NCBI RefSeq assembly: GCF_900104605.1
Contig: NZ_LT629960.1
Location: forward strand, 1,488,001 to 1,552,000
From: Tidjanibacter massiliensis
Lineage (GTDB): Bacteria; Bacteroidota; Bacteroidia; Bacteroidales; Rikenellaceae
Direction of reading: 5' to 3'
DNA: 64,000 nt
The first letter of the stretch is position 1, and each line of letters starts with the position of its first letter. Made by a program: the position numbers and the translations under genes. Shown piece by piece: positions 8,876 to 16,725 of the stretch. The notes under the pieces were generated by a model. That model did not search any database. It saw only the letters and a program-made list of their open reading frames with translations, and had not been told where the DNA came from.

Positions 8876-10792
8876 TTACCGATTAATCACGAGTAATCCG
8901 TTCGGCATGACCGAAATTTTACCCTCCGCGGCCAGCGCATCGACCGCTGCGGCCACCTTTTCGGGCGCGGCAGCGAACTGTCCGGCCAAATCTTTCGGAC
9001 TTATTCCGCCGGCCGGGATTCTTTTCAGAATCTCGCCGGCCATCCCCTCCCCGACCGTCCCCCGCTTCCTATGCGCAAGACAGATGTCGCACACCCCACA
9101 GGGCCGGGCATCCTTCTGTCCGAAATACTCCTGCAAGACCACGCTCCTGCACCGCTCCGTATCGGCAGCATAGGCGAACACGGCCTCCAGCCGCCGGGCG
9201 GCCGTCTCCTTGCGTGCCCGGTAACTCCCCGGCGAAATGTACACGTCGGCATCCGGGAGCCGATTGTCGGTCAGGAATACCATGGGGCTGCGGTTCTTGG
9301 GGACGAACCGTATCACATGCAGGCGCCACAACGTCTTGAGCAGCTCCATCACGCGCTCTTCGGTATAACCGGTATAGATGGCCATCTCCTGCACATCCAC
9401 CGGGCGCAAACCGGTAAATACACCGGTATAGAGCCGCAGAATGGTGCGCAAGATATTGTCGAGGTCCTCGCGTTCGACACGCAACGAATAGAGGTCGTCG
9501 CGGCTGACACAGAACATAAGCCGTGCGGGATTCTCCTCGTCGTCCGTGAAGACGAGGTAACCGTTCTGCTGGAGTATCTTCAGCGCATTCTGCACCGTTC
9601 CCATGAAGAGACGGTTACGGGTACAGAAATCGTACAGGTTCACCGCCATCGAGCAGAATTTCCCCTCCCCGATGGCCACCCCGAGATAATTCATCAACCG
9701 GACATAGATATCTTTTATCTGCGCTATGGTGGGAAATTCGGAGGAGAAACGGCGTGTCAAACGCTCCCGGTCGTCGGAAGCGACGATGAGCACGGCATAG
9801 GAACGACGGCCGTCCCTTCCGGCCCGCCCGGCCTCCTGATAATACTCCTCCAGCGAAGCGCAGAGCCCGTAATGCACCACGAAGCGGACGTCGGGCTTGT
9901 CGATTCCCATGCCGAATGCGTTGGTGGCCACCATCACCCGCGTCTTTCCCGCCGTCCATTCGTTCTGCCGCAGGGTCCGCTCGCCATGAGGCAGCCCCGC
10001 ATGGTAATACTCGGCCGCAATACCCTCCTCCTTCAGCTCCGCGGCAAGCAGCTCCGCGGCGTCACGCGTCCGGACATAGACGATTCCGCTCCCCGGCACA
10101 TTCCCTATCACCCGCAGCAACTGTCCCTTCCGGTCATCCGTATGCCGGACGGAGAACGACAGGTTCGGCCGGGCGTAATCGCTCCGGACGACGTTGGGCT
10201 CGCGGAACGCCAGCTTCTCCATGATATCCTGCGCCACAGGCTCCGTAGCCGAAGCCGTCAACGCGAGCACGGGCACCGCCGGCAGGATATCGCGCATCCG
10301 GGCGATACGCAGGTAAGCCGGACGGAAGTCGTACCCCCATTGCGAAATACAGTGCGCCTCATCCACCGCTATCAGATTCACGTTCATCTTGGCCAGCCGG
10401 GCCGCGAACAGTTCGCCCGCCACCCGTTCGGGAGAGACATACAGGAATTTGATGTCGCCGTACACGCAATTGTCGAGCGTGATGTCGATGTTGCGCGGAC
10501 TCATGCCGGAGTGGATGGCGACCGCCGGGATACCGCGGCGGCGCAGCGAATCGACCTGGTCCTTCATCAGCGCCACGAGAGGCGTCACGACCACGCACAG
10601 CCCCTCCATCAGCAGACCGGGAAGCTGGTAGGTCAGCGACTTGCCGCCACCGGTAGGCATCAGCGAAAGGGTATCCCGGCCTTCGAGCACGCACCGAATC
10701 GTCCGGGACTGCGTTCCGCGCAGCGAACCGTACCCCCAATACCTCCGCAGGGCTTCGAGCAACTGCTCCTCCGTGATGGTCTTCCCGTTCAT
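8876..10792 (-). CDS. recQ: ATP-dependent DNA helicase RecQ
   Basis: A 638-residue superfamily 2 helicase. Walker A is MPTGGGKSLTYQLP, Walker B is VDEAHCISQWGYDFRP (DEAH plus the RecQ aromatic-rich loop), motif V is ATNAFGMGIDKPDVRFVVH and motif VI is YYQEAGRAGRDG. A RecQ zinc-binding region ends in CGVCDIC. The C-terminus has a winged-helix-like region (GGISPKDLAGQFAAAPEKVAAAV) rather than an obvious HRDC domain. It unwinds DNA 3'-5' in recombination and fork repair. It is the first gene of a minus-strand set with the DEDDy exonuclease and rlmI. Confidence 0.93.
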   Translation of the reverse strand: MNGKTITEEQLLEALRRYWGYGSLRGTQSRTIRCVLEGRDTLSLMPTGGGKSLTYQLPGLLMEGLCVVVTPLVALMKDQVDSLRRRGIPAVAIHSGMSPRNIDITLDNCVYGDIKFLYVSPERVAGELFAARLAKMNVNLIAVDEAHCISQWGYDFRPAYLRIARMRDILPAVPVLALTASATEPVAQDIMEKLAFREPNVVRSDYARPNLSFSVRHTDDRKGQLLRVIGNVPGSGIVYVRTRDAAELLAAELKEEGIAAEYYHAGLPHGERTLRQNEWTAGKTRVMVATNAFGMGIDKPDVRFVVHYGLCASLEEYYQEAGRAGRDGRRSYAVLIVASDDRERLTRRFSSEFPTIAQIKDIYVRLMNYLGVAIGEGKFCSMAVNLYDFCTRNRLFMGTVQNALKILQQNGYLVFTDDEENPARLMFCVSRDDLYSLRVEREDLDNILRTILRLYTGVFTGLRPVDVQEMAIYTGYTEERVMELLKTLWRLHVIRFVPKNRSPMVFLTDNRLPDADVYISPGSYRARKETAARRLEAVFAYAADTERCRSVVLQEYFGQKDARPCGVCDICLAHRKRGTVGEGMAGEILKRIPAGGISPKDLAGQFAAAPEKVAAAVDALAAEGKISVMPNGLLVINR

Positions 10793-10910
10793 ACCGCAAA
10801 ATTAATCAGAAACCCGCGCATATCATAATCCGTCCCCGGTACCAGATACAGGGGCAGGTACTTCCGAACGGACTCCGCTCCTCCGACACTTCCGCCATAC
10901 CGCCCCCCGT

Positions 10911-10945
10911 AAAAGAGCTGCGGCGGCAATGTATGCCGCCGCAGC
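10911..10945 (-). terminator. Terminator of the rpiB-glsA-glsB transcript
   Basis: A 12-bp stem, GCTGCGGCGGCA at 10917-10928 with TGCCGCCGCAGC at 10934-10945. On the minus strand it is followed by TCTTTTA. Confidence 0.75.
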
Positions 10946-10989
10946 CCAAACCGCAGCTTCCGCAAACGCCCGCAGCGTGCCGGCCCGGC

Positions 10990-11937
10990 TCACTCGCCAC
11001 CCGAAACCGATTTTATCCGCTTCTTCAGCTTCTGCAGCAGGCCGCGCGTATGCCTCTCCGCCTTCTCCGGGTAGATGTCCTTTATCCGGACGAGGATGCC
11101 CGTCTCCTCCACCTCTCCGAAATCGGGATTGTGTACGGTGCTGAAAACCTTCATCGAAGGCGACAGATTCATGTATGAATTTATCATCGGCGGAATGAAC
11201 TCATCCCGCTTGCGCAGTTCATTGACGAGTGTCCGGTAGTCGTCCATATAACTTCCTCCGGCAAATATCCGCTCCATGGCCGGCACGTCGATGTTCATCT
11301 CGACGGGATAGAGCGGTTCGAGCAGGCCGTCCCTGTCCGGAAAATATTTCTGCAGGAAATACATCAGGATGTTGCGCGCCTCCTTGTCATAGTGCCCGTA
11401 CATGGTCACCTTGCCGAAAAAATACTGTTTGTCGGGATTCTCCACTATCAGCGCACCGAGTCCGTCCCACAGGTTGTCGAGCGCATAGAGGCTCTTCGCA
11501 TCGCGGGTACGCTGATAGCGCGGCTGCACGAACGAACGTCCCAGCTCGATGGTATAGGGCAGCACCTCCTGCCGGAACCTGTCACTGAAACGGAAATAGT
11601 GTTCCGTCGAGAGATTTTTCGGATAAGGGGAATCGCAGATAATGTAGCGGTAGCCGCCAAGGATTTCACGGGCTACCGGGTCCCATACGAACAACTGCGT
11701 ATAACCGTCCGGAGCCAGGTCCTGTTCGTCGACATCCACCTCGTTCCCCGTACCGCCCCCGGCCTGCCGGAATGCGAGCTCACGCAGACGGCCTATCTCC
11801 CGCATGATGTCGGGAGCCTCCGCCGCCTTTATCGTGTAAATGAAGTTTCCCGCATTGTTGGTGGCACGCAGCAGGCGCTCCTCGGTTAGTTCCCGTTCGA
11901 TGAGTTCCTTCGGTACGGCTTCTATTATCGGTTTCAT
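10990..11937 (-). CDS. glsB: GlsB/OlsB-type N-acyltransferase (glycine lipid synthesis), GNAT-like
   Basis: A 315-residue acyltransferase of the OlsB/hemolysin-associated GNAT-like family. Visible text includes LRELAFRQAGGGTGNEVDVDEQD, LFVWDPVAREILGGYRYI, ELGRSFVQPRYQRTRDAKSL and the VENPDKQYFFGKVTMYG stretch typical of these enzymes. In Bacteroides thetaiotaomicron the neighbouring genes glsB and glsA make N-acyl-glycine lipids and their O-acylated forms; this pair has the same arrangement. The start at 11937 (MKPIIEAVPKEL) is chosen because the longer in-frame extension is low-complexity and overlaps glsA. It is last in the minus-strand order rpiB-glsA-glsB. Confidence 0.85.
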   Translation of the reverse strand: MKPIIEAVPKELIERELTEERLLRATNNAGNFIYTIKAAEAPDIMREIGRLRELAFRQAGGGTGNEVDVDEQDLAPDGYTQLFVWDPVAREILGGYRYIICDSPYPKNLSTEHYFRFSDRFRQEVLPYTIELGRSFVQPRYQRTRDAKSLYALDNLWDGLGALIVENPDKQYFFGKVTMYGHYDKEARNILMYFLQKYFPDRDGLLEPLYPVEMNIDVPAMERIFAGGSYMDDYRTLVNELRKRDEFIPPMINSYMNLSPSMKVFSTVHNPDFGEVEETGILVRIKDIYPEKAERHTRGLLQKLKKRIKSVSGGE

Positions 11938-12034
11938 GGTATCCGTTTTATTGTATGGATGAACACTGAGACAACTGCATGGAAAGGCCCGCCTCCGGCC
12001 GCGCTCGCAGACCGCCCGAAGGAGAGGGAAATCG

Positions 12035-12844
12035 TCAGCCTCTCCCCAGCGCGTACACGGCGCGCCTGACGTAATCGGCCGCCTGCCCCGGCGTCCTTCC
12101 CTCCAGCAGGGAAGCGGACGGTATCGGTCTCCCGATGATGATTTCAAAATCGCTGCCTGCCTGACGGAACATCTCGTCGGCAAGATAGAGCATCTCGATA
12201 TTGGCCTTGATGCCGAGCGCGGTACGCAGGTTCGACAGCCGGTAAAAGAAGTCGGAGAGCCTGCCGTTGAAATAGACAGGCACCACATCCCGGCCGTAGG
12301 CGGCCGCCTTCTTCACGAAATTGGGTTTCCATTCGAGATCGCGCACGACCCCGCGGCGGCGGCGCGAACAGAGCCCGGCGGGGAAGGTCACTATCGGCAC
12401 ATCGGATGCGAAAGCGTTATTGAAAGCCTCCACGCTTCCGGCATCCTGACGGCCGTGCTTGTTCACCGGCACGAACAGTCCCCTGAGCGGGCCGAGGTAC
12501 ATCAGCAGGTCGTTCACCACTACCCGGACATCGCCGAAATAACGCGCCACCTCGTCGGCCAGCATCAGTCCGTCCATTCCTCCGAACGGATGGTTCGAAG
12601 CGAACACGTAACGTCCTTCGGGGTTCAGCCGCTCCATACCGACCGAATGATAGCGGACATTCATGTACCCGAGAGCGGCCCGTACGAACGCTATCCCCTC
12701 CAGGTCTCCGAATCTCGCCAGAATCTCGTTCACCTCCCGCTCGTGTATGGTACGGCGAAGATAATCGACGACGAAACGCGGGACGCGACGGGCAAGCTTC
12801 GGATTCTTGCCTTCGAGCACCTTGTATACGTCTATCTCCTTCAT
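12035..12844 (-). CDS. glsA: GlsA/OlsA-type O-acyltransferase (PlsC-like)
   Basis: A 269-residue lysophospholipid-acyltransferase-like protein. The catalytic block is SNHPFGGMDG, spaced HX5D as in OlsA/GlsA-like proteins rather than HX4D of classical PlsC. The second block is VTFPAGLCSRRRRG, followed by WKPNFVKKAAAYGRDVVPVYF. It is expected to acylate the hydroxyl of the beta-hydroxy fatty acid made by GlsB, giving mature glycine lipid in the membrane. It lies 97 bp upstream of glsB and 31 bp downstream of rpiB on the same strand. The substrate is assigned from the Bacteroides precedent and not proven here. Confidence 0.85.
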   Translation of the reverse strand: MKEIDVYKVLEGKNPKLARRVPRFVVDYLRRTIHEREVNEILARFGDLEGIAFVRAALGYMNVRYHSVGMERLNPEGRYVFASNHPFGGMDGLMLADEVARYFGDVRVVVNDLLMYLGPLRGLFVPVNKHGRQDAGSVEAFNNAFASDVPIVTFPAGLCSRRRRGVVRDLEWKPNFVKKAAAYGRDVVPVYFNGRLSDFFYRLSNLRTALGIKANIEMLYLADEMFRQAGSDFEIIIGRPIPSASLLEGRTPGQAADYVRRAVYALGRG

Positions 12845-12875
12845 AGGGTCTTTCCGTTGGTACGACCGGCGAGCG

Positions 12876-13325
12876 TCAGCACGTTCCCCTGAAAGGTATC
12901 TTGTCTATCCGGCGCTGGTGACGTCCCCCTTCAAATTCGGCTCCGAGGTATGCGTCCACGATAGCCGCAGCCTGCATATTGTCTATGAAACGCGCCGGCA
13001 GCGAACAGATATTGGCATCGTTGTGCCTGCGGGCGAGCTCGGCCAATTCGGGCGTCCAGCAGAGGGCCGCACGGATACCCTGGTGTTTATTGAGCGTCAT
13101 GGAGATGCCGTTGCCGCTGCCGCAGAGTGCGATGCCCATGGGCAGTTCGCCCTTCTCGACGGCGCATGCGAGGGGATGGGCCGAATCGGGATAATCGAAA
13201 CTTTCGGCGCTCGGAGCTCCGAAATCATACACTTCGTATCCTTTGCTTTCGAGGTATCCGATGAGGAATTCCTTCATCTCGTATCCGGCATGATCGGATG
13301 CTATGCCTATCTTCTTTGCTTCCAT
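12876..13325 (-). CDS. rpiB: Ribose-5-phosphate isomerase B
   Basis: A 149-residue LacAB/RpiB sugar isomerase with the expected length and motifs: IGIASDHAGYEMKEFL at the N-terminus, the catalytic-loop GIALCGSGNGISMTLNKHQGIRAALC, and ARRHNDANICSLPARFI. It interconverts ribose-5-phosphate and ribulose-5-phosphate in the non-oxidative pentose phosphate pathway, in the cytoplasm. It appears to be the first gene of the operon with glsA and glsB. Confidence 0.95.
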   Translation of the reverse strand: MEAKKIGIASDHAGYEMKEFLIGYLESKGYEVYDFGAPSAESFDYPDSAHPLACAVEKGELPMGIALCGSGNGISMTLNKHQGIRAALCWTPELAELARRHNDANICSLPARFIDNMQAAAIVDAYLGAEFEGGRHQRRIDKIPFRGTC

Positions 13326-13475
13326 AATATGCGTATTTATACGGCTTAAAGGTAAGCAAAATTTGCCAATGAGCTATCCGGAACTTGAACGGCCGGGAAA
13401 AAATGCGTAAAATTGTTACCCGGATGCAACAAAACGTACTGCAAAAGCATCTTATTAACGAATCACTGACCGTCT

Positions 13476-14051
13476 TTGACACTGGAAGAGATAATAGAGG
13501 GTTGCCGCAGGGGGAACGCGGAGGCTCGCCGCGAACTGTACGTACGCTACGGCAGTCCGATGTATGGCGTCATAAGGCGCTATGTGAGCGACGCTTCCAC
13601 GGCGGAAGACCTGCTGCACGACGGTTTCGTGACGCTCTATACGCGCATAGGCGACTACCGCGGCGACGGACCGTTCGAGGGTTGGTGCAGACGGATATTC
13701 GTCAATACGGTCATGTCCTATTTCCGCCGCAGGAACCCGCTGGAGGGAGCCGATGAAGTGAGCGCGGCGAACCTCCGCGGCTCCGTACCGCCGACGGTCC
13801 TCGACGAACTTTCGGCGGGAGAGATAAAGGCGTGCGTGGACACCCTGCCGGAAGGGTACCGAACCATCTTCAATCTGCGGGCGGTAGAGGAGTACGAATA
13901 TGCCGAAATTGCGGAGATGCTGGGAATAAGCGAGGCGACCACCCGCTCGCAATACCTCCGGGCGAGGATGAAACTGATAGAGATACTGGGCAGAAGGCTC
14001 CATACAGGCACGCCGCCGCGCAAGACGGACGGCCGCGGGGCCGGCAGATGA
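13476..14051 (+). CDS. ECF RNA polymerase sigma factor (TTG start)
   Basis: A 191-residue sigma-70 family factor. Region 2 is YVSDASTAEDLLHDGFVTLYTRIGDY plus FEGWCRRIFVNTVMSYFRR. Region 4 is LPEGYRTIFNLRAVEEYEYAEIAEMLGISEATTRSQYLRARMKL. An in-frame TGA at 13467 and no in-frame ATG make TTG at 13476 (MTLEEIIEGC) the best start. Next, after 63 bp, comes a membrane protein with an N-terminal region like anti-sigma factors and a C-terminal beta-barrel-like domain. The pairing suggests an envelope-stress type switch (inference). Confidence 0.88.
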   Translation: MTLEEIIEGCRRGNAEARRELYVRYGSPMYGVIRRYVSDASTAEDLLHDGFVTLYTRIGDYRGDGPFEGWCRRIFVNTVMSYFRRRNPLEGADEVSAANLRGSVPPTVLDELSAGEIKACVDTLPEGYRTIFNLRAVEEYEYAEIAEMLGISEATTRSQYLRARMKLIEILGRRLHTGTPPRKTDGRGAGR

Positions 14052-14114
14052 AAGACGACATGCGGCCGCCCGGCGCATCCCGCGGGGCGGCACGGATAAA
14101 GAGAATACGGAAAG

Positions 14115-15446
14115 ATGACAGATAAGGATTTCGACAAACGGATAGGAGATGCCCTGCGCGGCTACGAAGAAGAGCCGCCCCGGGAGCTTTTCCAGCGGAT
14201 AGAGGAGACGCTCGCCGCAGCCGGTGCAGCCCCCCGCAAGCGGCAACGCATCCGGCATGCGTACGGGTATGCCGTCGCGGCGGCACTGCTGGCTGGGGTA
14301 CTGGTCACGGCCCTTTACCTCTCCCGACCGGCCGGTATCACGGAAGAGGCAGCGGTACGGCAGACCGCAGTCGTACTGCCCGACGGAACAGGGGATACGG
14401 CCGTACCCGATACGGACGCCGGTTCCGAACCTCCGCAGACCGTGTCCGGAGCAAACACCCCGCAGCCGGTACGGGCCGTCGCGAAAACAGACGGAGAGGA
14501 CACCGTCCCGGAAAGACAGACTACGGCCGCAGGACAGGAGAACGCCCCGGCCGGAAAGGATACGGAGGCGCGGGACGCTCCCCCCGTCGTACGGGAGGGC
14601 GACCGAAACGGACAGCGGGGCCGCAGCCGGAAACGCCCTGCCTACCCCTCGCCCGGTTCGGCCGCCGCGGAACTGCGGAGGAACACGGATGCCTATTGGG
14701 AGCGGGCCATCGCTCGGGAGTACGGCGGATCACCCCGCCGGAAGGTGGCCGGTTCCGTCTATGCGGGCAACTTCGGCACTTTCGCCGGAAACAGCGTAAC
14801 GAACGACCCGGACAGGGCCGCATCGGCCGGCATGCTCATCAAACAGACCTCCGACGGAGGCATGACGCTCCAGTCCGGACTGCACGAGGAGAACGGCCGC
14901 CCGGTACTCGCCCCCACGGGGCCTGTCACGGAGGAAGTACGGCTCCAGCACCGGATGCCGCTCAACGTGGGACTGTCGCTCTCCGTCCCGCTGGGCGAAC
15001 GGCTCGCCCTGACCACGGGACTCAACTACTCCTATCTCTACTCCTCCTCCGAACAGTCGTTCTCGGCGGGTACAGCGCATATCACGCGCGAGCTCCACTA
15101 CATCGGCGTACCGGTCGGGCTGACCTATACATTCTACCGCGCGGGCGGATTCGGTTTCTACGTCCAGGGAGGCGGCATGGTCGAAAAAGGCGTTGCCTGG
15201 CGCGAGACGCAGGGATTCGCCGATGCGGGCGACAGCGGTAGGGAATCGACCCTCCGCCGCATCAAGGGCGTACAGTTCTCGGTAAGCGCCGCAGCCGGAG
15301 TCAGCTACAATTTCAACAGGTACATAGGCCTTTACGTGGAACCGGGAGTCGGATATTATTTCCGGCAGAAAGACCAGCCGGCAAGCTACCGTACCGTCCA
15401 TCCGACCAGTTTTTCCGTCAAGGTAGGCGTACGGTTCGGCCTCTGA
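14115..15446 (+). CDS. Membrane-anchored protein with C-terminal outer-membrane beta-barrel-like domain, sigma-factor partner
   Basis: 443 residues. The first 50 residues are charged and soluble (MTDKDFDKRIGDALRGYEEE), as in short anti-sigma-like cytoplasmic domains. One membrane segment follows (AYGYAVAAALLAGVLVTALYL, about 50-70), then a long Pro/Thr/Arg-rich linker (about 75-190). The C-terminal 180 residues match the porin-family/OMP_b-brl pattern (LSVPLGERLALTTGLNYSYL, YIGVPVGLTYTFY, VSYNFNRYIGLYVEPGVGYYF, ending SVKVGVRFGL). The protein thus seems to join an inner-membrane anchor and a barrel-type domain in one chain. It follows the ECF sigma gene, fitting a regulatory role. There is no classical signal peptide. 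Confidence 0.75.
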   Translation: MTDKDFDKRIGDALRGYEEEPPRELFQRIEETLAAAGAAPRKRQRIRHAYGYAVAAALLAGVLVTALYLSRPAGITEEAAVRQTAVVLPDGTGDTAVPDTDAGSEPPQTVSGANTPQPVRAVAKTDGEDTVPERQTTAAGQENAPAGKDTEARDAPPVVREGDRNGQRGRSRKRPAYPSPGSAAAELRRNTDAYWERAIAREYGGSPRRKVAGSVYAGNFGTFAGNSVTNDPDRAASAGMLIKQTSDGGMTLQSGLHEENGRPVLAPTGPVTEEVRLQHRMPLNVGLSLSVPLGERLALTTGLNYSYLYSSSEQSFSAGTAHITRELHYIGVPVGLTYTFYRAGGFGFYVQGGGMVEKGVAWRETQGFADAGDSGRESTLRRIKGVQFSVSAAAGVSYNFNRYIGLYVEPGVGYYFRQKDQPASYRTVHPTSFSVKVGVRFGL

Positions 15447-15459
15447 GACTCCGACGGCC

Positions 15460-15499
15460 GGGCGGCAAAGAGAAAAAATCCATTTTTTTCACCGCCCGT
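15460..15499 (+). terminator. Possible terminator hairpin after the barrel protein
   Basis: CGGGCGG at 15460-15466 pairs with CCGCCCG at 15493-15499, with an inner A/T stem (GAAAAAAT with ATTTTTTTC). No T-run follows the stem, so it is weak. Confidence 0.4.
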
Positions 15500-15596
15500 G
15501 CAACAGAATAATATATATTAGCGTCATTACATAAAATGGACGTATAGACGGAACGGCGCCGACCCGCGAACGGCCGCGCCGGCAAAGCCGAAAAGA

Positions 15597-16445
15597 ATGA
15601 AAAATTGGACTAAATACATCACGGTGCTCCTGACCTTCGCTGCGGCAGTCGCCGCACTCTCCTCATGCAGCAAGGAGCTTGCGGGCGCGGCACCGCCCAC
15701 CGACATCGTTTACAACGGCTTCGGGGAGATAACGCGCACGGACTACGACGGCTATTTCGAGATAACGAGAGACGACGGCGTGCTGCTCCGCGTCCTGGAG
15801 TACAATGGGAGCAAGGAGATAGAGAGGGGCGAAAGGGTCTATTTCAAATACAACATTTTGCCCGGCAACGGCGACTACGTGAGCTCCTACTCCACACCGG
15901 AACAGACCGTTTACGACATACGCGTCCTCGTCTTCAACGACATCCACGCGGTGCCGATAGTCCGGAAGAGTTTCCTGCTCGAAGACGACCCGCACCGCAG
16001 CGACAGCATCGGGCACGACCTGATACGCGTCGTCACGGCGGCATTCTCCGGCAACTATATCAACATCGGTTTCGAATACTTTCGCTACGAGAACGGACAG
16101 CCGCACATGATAAACCTCGTGTGGGACGACACGCGCCCGGCGACCGATTCCGTATATCTCGAACTGCGCCACAACGCCATGGGTGAAGTGGAAGGGAACG
16201 GACGGTACGTCGTGAGCGACACGGGACTGGCCTCTTTCCGTATCGCCGACCTCGTACCCGAAGGGGAAGAGAGCATCGACATCAAACTGAAATCCAACAT
16301 GGACCGCAAGGACGGCGTCGGGGAGTACATCGAAACGGAGAAATACCACACGGGAACATATACGACCGGCAGCACGGCCAAGACATACATCGTCGGCGGC
16401 GAGCTCTACCCTCCCGAAAACCACACTGCTTTTGTTAGGAATTAG
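15597..16445 (+). CDS. NigD-like lipoprotein
   Basis: A 282-residue lipoprotein with signal peptide ending LSSC, Cys at residue 24. The body matches the NigD-like family of Bacteroidota: an N-terminal OB-like part (ITRDDGVLLRVLEYNG, GERVYFKYNIL) and a C-terminal beta domain (FNDIHAVPIVRKSF, YINIGFEYFRYENGQPHMINLVWDD). The family is named after the nig1-linked NigD of Prevotella, but most members have no proven function. It ends with a strong terminator and stands downstream of the sigma/barrel pair, possibly as part of its regulon. Confidence 0.8.
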   Translation: MKNWTKYITVLLTFAAAVAALSSCSKELAGAAPPTDIVYNGFGEITRTDYDGYFEITRDDGVLLRVLEYNGSKEIERGERVYFKYNILPGNGDYVSSYSTPEQTVYDIRVLVFNDIHAVPIVRKSFLLEDDPHRSDSIGHDLIRVVTAAFSGNYINIGFEYFRYENGQPHMINLVWDDTRPATDSVYLELRHNAMGEVEGNGRYVVSDTGLASFRIADLVPEGEESIDIKLKSNMDRKDGVGEYIETEKYHTGTYTTGSTAKTYIVGGELYPPENHTAFVRN

Positions 16446-16468
16446 ATAGGAGTAAGTTTATTTGGCGG

Positions 16469-16500
16469 AAGCCCCGGCCCGTGAGGGTACGGGGCTTTTT
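16469..16500 (+). terminator. Terminator of the NigD-like gene
   Basis: AAGCCCCG at 16469-16476 pairs with CGGGGCTT at 16490-16497 and runs into TTTTT. Confidence 0.85.
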
Positions 16501-16640
16501 ATCCGGCCGAAACGGAACGAACGGATGCCGAGGGAAACGGTTTTTCCTCTTTCCCGTGCTGTTTCCTCCCCGGATTTTCCGCCGACTGCGCCGTCTGTCT
16601 TCCGTTCCTTCCGTCCGCCCTTCTATTCCGAACCGGCAGC

Positions 16641-16683
16641 AAAAAATCCCGGCAGGAGAGGGTAATATCCCCTCCTGTCGGGA
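16641..16683 (-). terminator. Terminator of BACON operon copy A
   Basis: TCCCGGCAGGAG (16647-16658) pairs with CTCCTGTCGGGA (16672-16683). On the minus strand it is followed by T6. The same hairpin, base for base, recurs at 19947-19983. Confidence 0.85.
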
Positions 16684-16725
16684 AAGCGCGTGCCTTACCG
16701 CGCGACGGAGCTCCTACCTCAATTA

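Noticed and set aside
11938-12288. Longer glsB reading frame starting at 12288
   Set aside because: It overlaps glsA out of frame, and the added residues are not like any acyltransferase; MKPIIEAVPKEL is the natural start.
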